A stretch of 64,000 nucleotides of DNA from Exiguobacterium sp. RIT594. Its GTDB lineage: Bacteria; Bacillota; Bacilli; Exiguobacteriales; Exiguobacteriaceae. The notes beneath the pieces were generated by a model, which saw only the letters and a program-made list of their open reading frames with translations, was not told the DNA's origin and did no database searches. Shown piece by piece: positions 62,720 to 64,000 of this stretch (positions within the stretch are counted from its first letter, which is position 1; each line of letters opens with the position of its first letter). The stretch spans positions 1,612,001 through 1,676,000 of the forward strand of contig NZ_QPKF01000001.1 in assembly GCF_003339585.1 (NCBI RefSeq), given 5' to 3'. The position numbers and the translations under genes are program-made.

Positions 62720-64000
62720 TCATCCGTTCTTTTTTGGATTCATTACATGCTGGTATGGATTTTCAAGGTCCACCTGGAATGTACGCAGTTCTTTTGCGAC
62801 ATGATAATCATGTTCGATCCCGTTTCTCGCTTCTTCCCGCTCGAGATAAATGACGTCTGAATGACGTAATGCTTCTCCTTCGAGTCGCTTGATTGCTACG
62901 ACAAGTCCACCTGTTCCTGACGGAGAACGTTCGCTTTCCAAGTCATACACATTGCTGACAAGTGGTAAGCCATTCATTTCAGCAAAGGATTGAGCCGCTG
63001 AAGCCGTCTCCATATTAAAGTTATGAACAAGCCGGAACTCGACGATCTTATTCAATGCCTGTGCTTGACGCAAGACTGCCAGATTTAAGCCGGCCAATTG
63101 ATTATATGTCTGAACGAGCGGTAGACCGTTGACCTCGACCTGATAGACATGCACGCCGTCTTGATGCTCGTAACCGGCTGTCCCTGATGTAATGACATAA
63201 ACATTTTCACCAGATGCAGCTAATCGTTTCGCATATTCCGCAACGGGACGGTTCGGATCATCGTATTGCGTCGTCACAAGTAAAATAGCTTCGCTGTTCC
63301 ACGATGCCTCACGTTGAACGGCCACATAATAATCGTGCGGTGTCAGGAAGACATCCGGTTCAATATCTGTATCGGCGAGGAACGGATATTCTGCATACCG
63401 TTCTTCTAGCCAATCAAGTGTCAGCTCTTGTGCATCGAGACGACGTTCCGTTTCTTCAAATCGTTTAATATGTTCACGGAACCGGTTCGCTGCATATTGT
63501 GCCGTCGTCTGTCCATCGAGAATAAACGGCCAGTCACTTGAGACAGCAAGCAGATACTCACGAATCAATTGACGTTTGGCTTTCACAGTCAATTCATCCT
63601 GATGACGATTACGGGCAACGACGCCTGCCAATCGTTTTTCAAGTTGATGTAAGTGACGGATCATCCAATCGTTGCGTTCATTGATCCAAACATCAGCATA
63701 ACCTTTGCGTCCCCACGTTCCCATCGCAATGTGAACCGTTTCGATATCCTGGAAGTGGCGTTCTAAGAACATCGCCGGAGAAATCGACTCAATCCCGTAA
63801 TCTTCGAATCGTTCCATCGTTTTTCCGAGGAAGTCCGGACCTTCGAACCACCAATGTCCAAATAACTCGGCATCGAACGGTGCCGTCACGAGGAATGGCG
63901 GAAAATCTTGTCCGCTCTGCTCATCTAAATGGTTGGCAAGTGCTTCCGCAAAATCAGTCGCATGGACATCTGTCCGTTTCCAAGCCCAATCCCGGACATA
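62720..64000 (-). CDS. GH57 (DUF1957-type) protein fused to a glycosyltransferase-like N-domain, partial
   Basis: The frame is open to the right edge, so the N-terminal part is missing; 426 residues are seen, and stop TGA is at 62720. The first part has APFDAELFGHWWFEGPDFL, a hallmark of GH57 alpha-glucan branching enzymes, and the AMGTWGRKGYADVW motif. About 190 residues later a Rossmann-like region begins (AILLVTTQYDDPNRPVAEYA...LVHNFNMETASAA), like the N-terminal half of GT4 glycosyltransferases, but the GT4 C-terminal half is absent. It probably acts on glycogen-like glucans; the fusion is odd. Confidence 0.75.
   Translation of the reverse strand, partial: YVRDWAWKRTDVHATDFAEALANHLDEQSGQDFPPFLVTAPFDAELFGHWWFEGPDFLGKTMERFEDYGIESISPAMFLERHFQDIETVHIAMGTWGRKGYADVWINERNDWMIRHLHQLEKRLAGVVARNRHQDELTVKAKRQLIREYLLAVSSDWPFILDGQTTAQYAANRFREHIKRFEETERRLDAQELTLDWLEERYAEYPFLADTDIEPDVFLTPHDYYVAVQREASWNSEAILLVTTQYDDPNRPVAEYAKRLAASGENVYVITSGTAGYEHQDGVHVYQVEVNGLPLVQTYNQLAGLNLAVLRQAQALNKIVEFRLVHNFNMETASAAQSFAEMNGLPLVSNVYDLESERSPSGTGGLVVAIKRLEGEALRHSDVIYLEREEARNGIEHDYHVAKELRTFQVDLENPYQHVMNPKKNG

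Noticed and set aside
1-64000. Search for tRNA, rRNA, insertion sequences and prophage genes
   Set aside because: None seen by eye; no transposase, integrase or terminal repeats recognised. A tRNAscan or ISfinder run could still find something missed.

Overview
This 64 kb window reads as a chromosomal segment of a low-to-mid GC Gram-positive bacterium (Bacillota), most likely an Exiguobacterium-type organism. Gene order follows the Bacillus subtilis yqg-comG-gcv-yqh-accBC-nusB-folD-xse-ispA-dxs-argR-recN-spo0A-bkd segment. The sporulation genes that interrupt that segment in Bacillus are missing: spoIVB is absent between recN and spo0A, and the spoIIIA operon is absent between efp and accB. 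No rRNA, tRNA, IS element, prophage or CRISPR array was found. The species assignment is inference.

Layout, left to right. Bases 1-8520 lie on the plus strand. They hold the end of a DUF1002 protein, an ABC-F ATPase behind an attenuator leader with its own small ORF, an AGCS amino-acid/sodium symporter, a lipid kinase, a secreted SH3b-M23 peptidase and a MecA_N-type penicillin-binding protein. Bases 8534-15450 carry a complete trpEGDCFBA operon on the minus strand, led by two tandem T-boxes that both carry a Trp (TGG) specifier. Bases 15465-25149 carry the branched-chain keto-acid operon ptb-bcd-buk-lpdV-bkdAA-bkdAB-bkdB with its sigma-54 activator bkdR, a sigma-54 promoter and an activator site built from phased TTGCA repeats.

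Bases 25526-26331 are the main gap in coding. The gap has a strong minus-strand promoter, many hairpins on both sides of eleven copies of a 10-bp repeat, and a strong shared terminator. I read it as a candidate large structured non-coding RNA of about 670 nt.

Bases 26332-40137 (minus) hold spo0A, recN, argR, a TlyA-type methyltransferase, dxs, ispA, xseB, xseA, folD, nusB, accC, accB, efp, an M24 peptidase and aroQ. These cover isoprenoid synthesis, DNA repair, folate metabolism, fatty-acid initiation and translation. Bases 40295-44226 hold yqhQ, an SA1362-family gene, hpt, mntR, lipM and a membrane rhodanese. Bases 44228-48292 hold the glycine cleavage genes, which share the lipoyl cofactor with the bkd complex; lipM makes octanoyl groups for that cofactor.

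Bases 48325-52606 hold the comG pseudopilus operon for DNA uptake, followed by aroK and a small coiled-coil membrane protein. Bases 52633-64000 hold mgsR, yqgY, yqgX, yqgW, ltaS, glcK, yqgQ, an M42 peptidase, a GNAT acetyltransferase, ldh with Rex-like operators, a DUF92 protein, 5-formyl-THF cyclo-ligase, rpmG and the C-terminal part of a GH57/glycosyltransferase-like protein cut by the right edge.

Functional calls rest on motifs and synteny read by eye. No database search was run.
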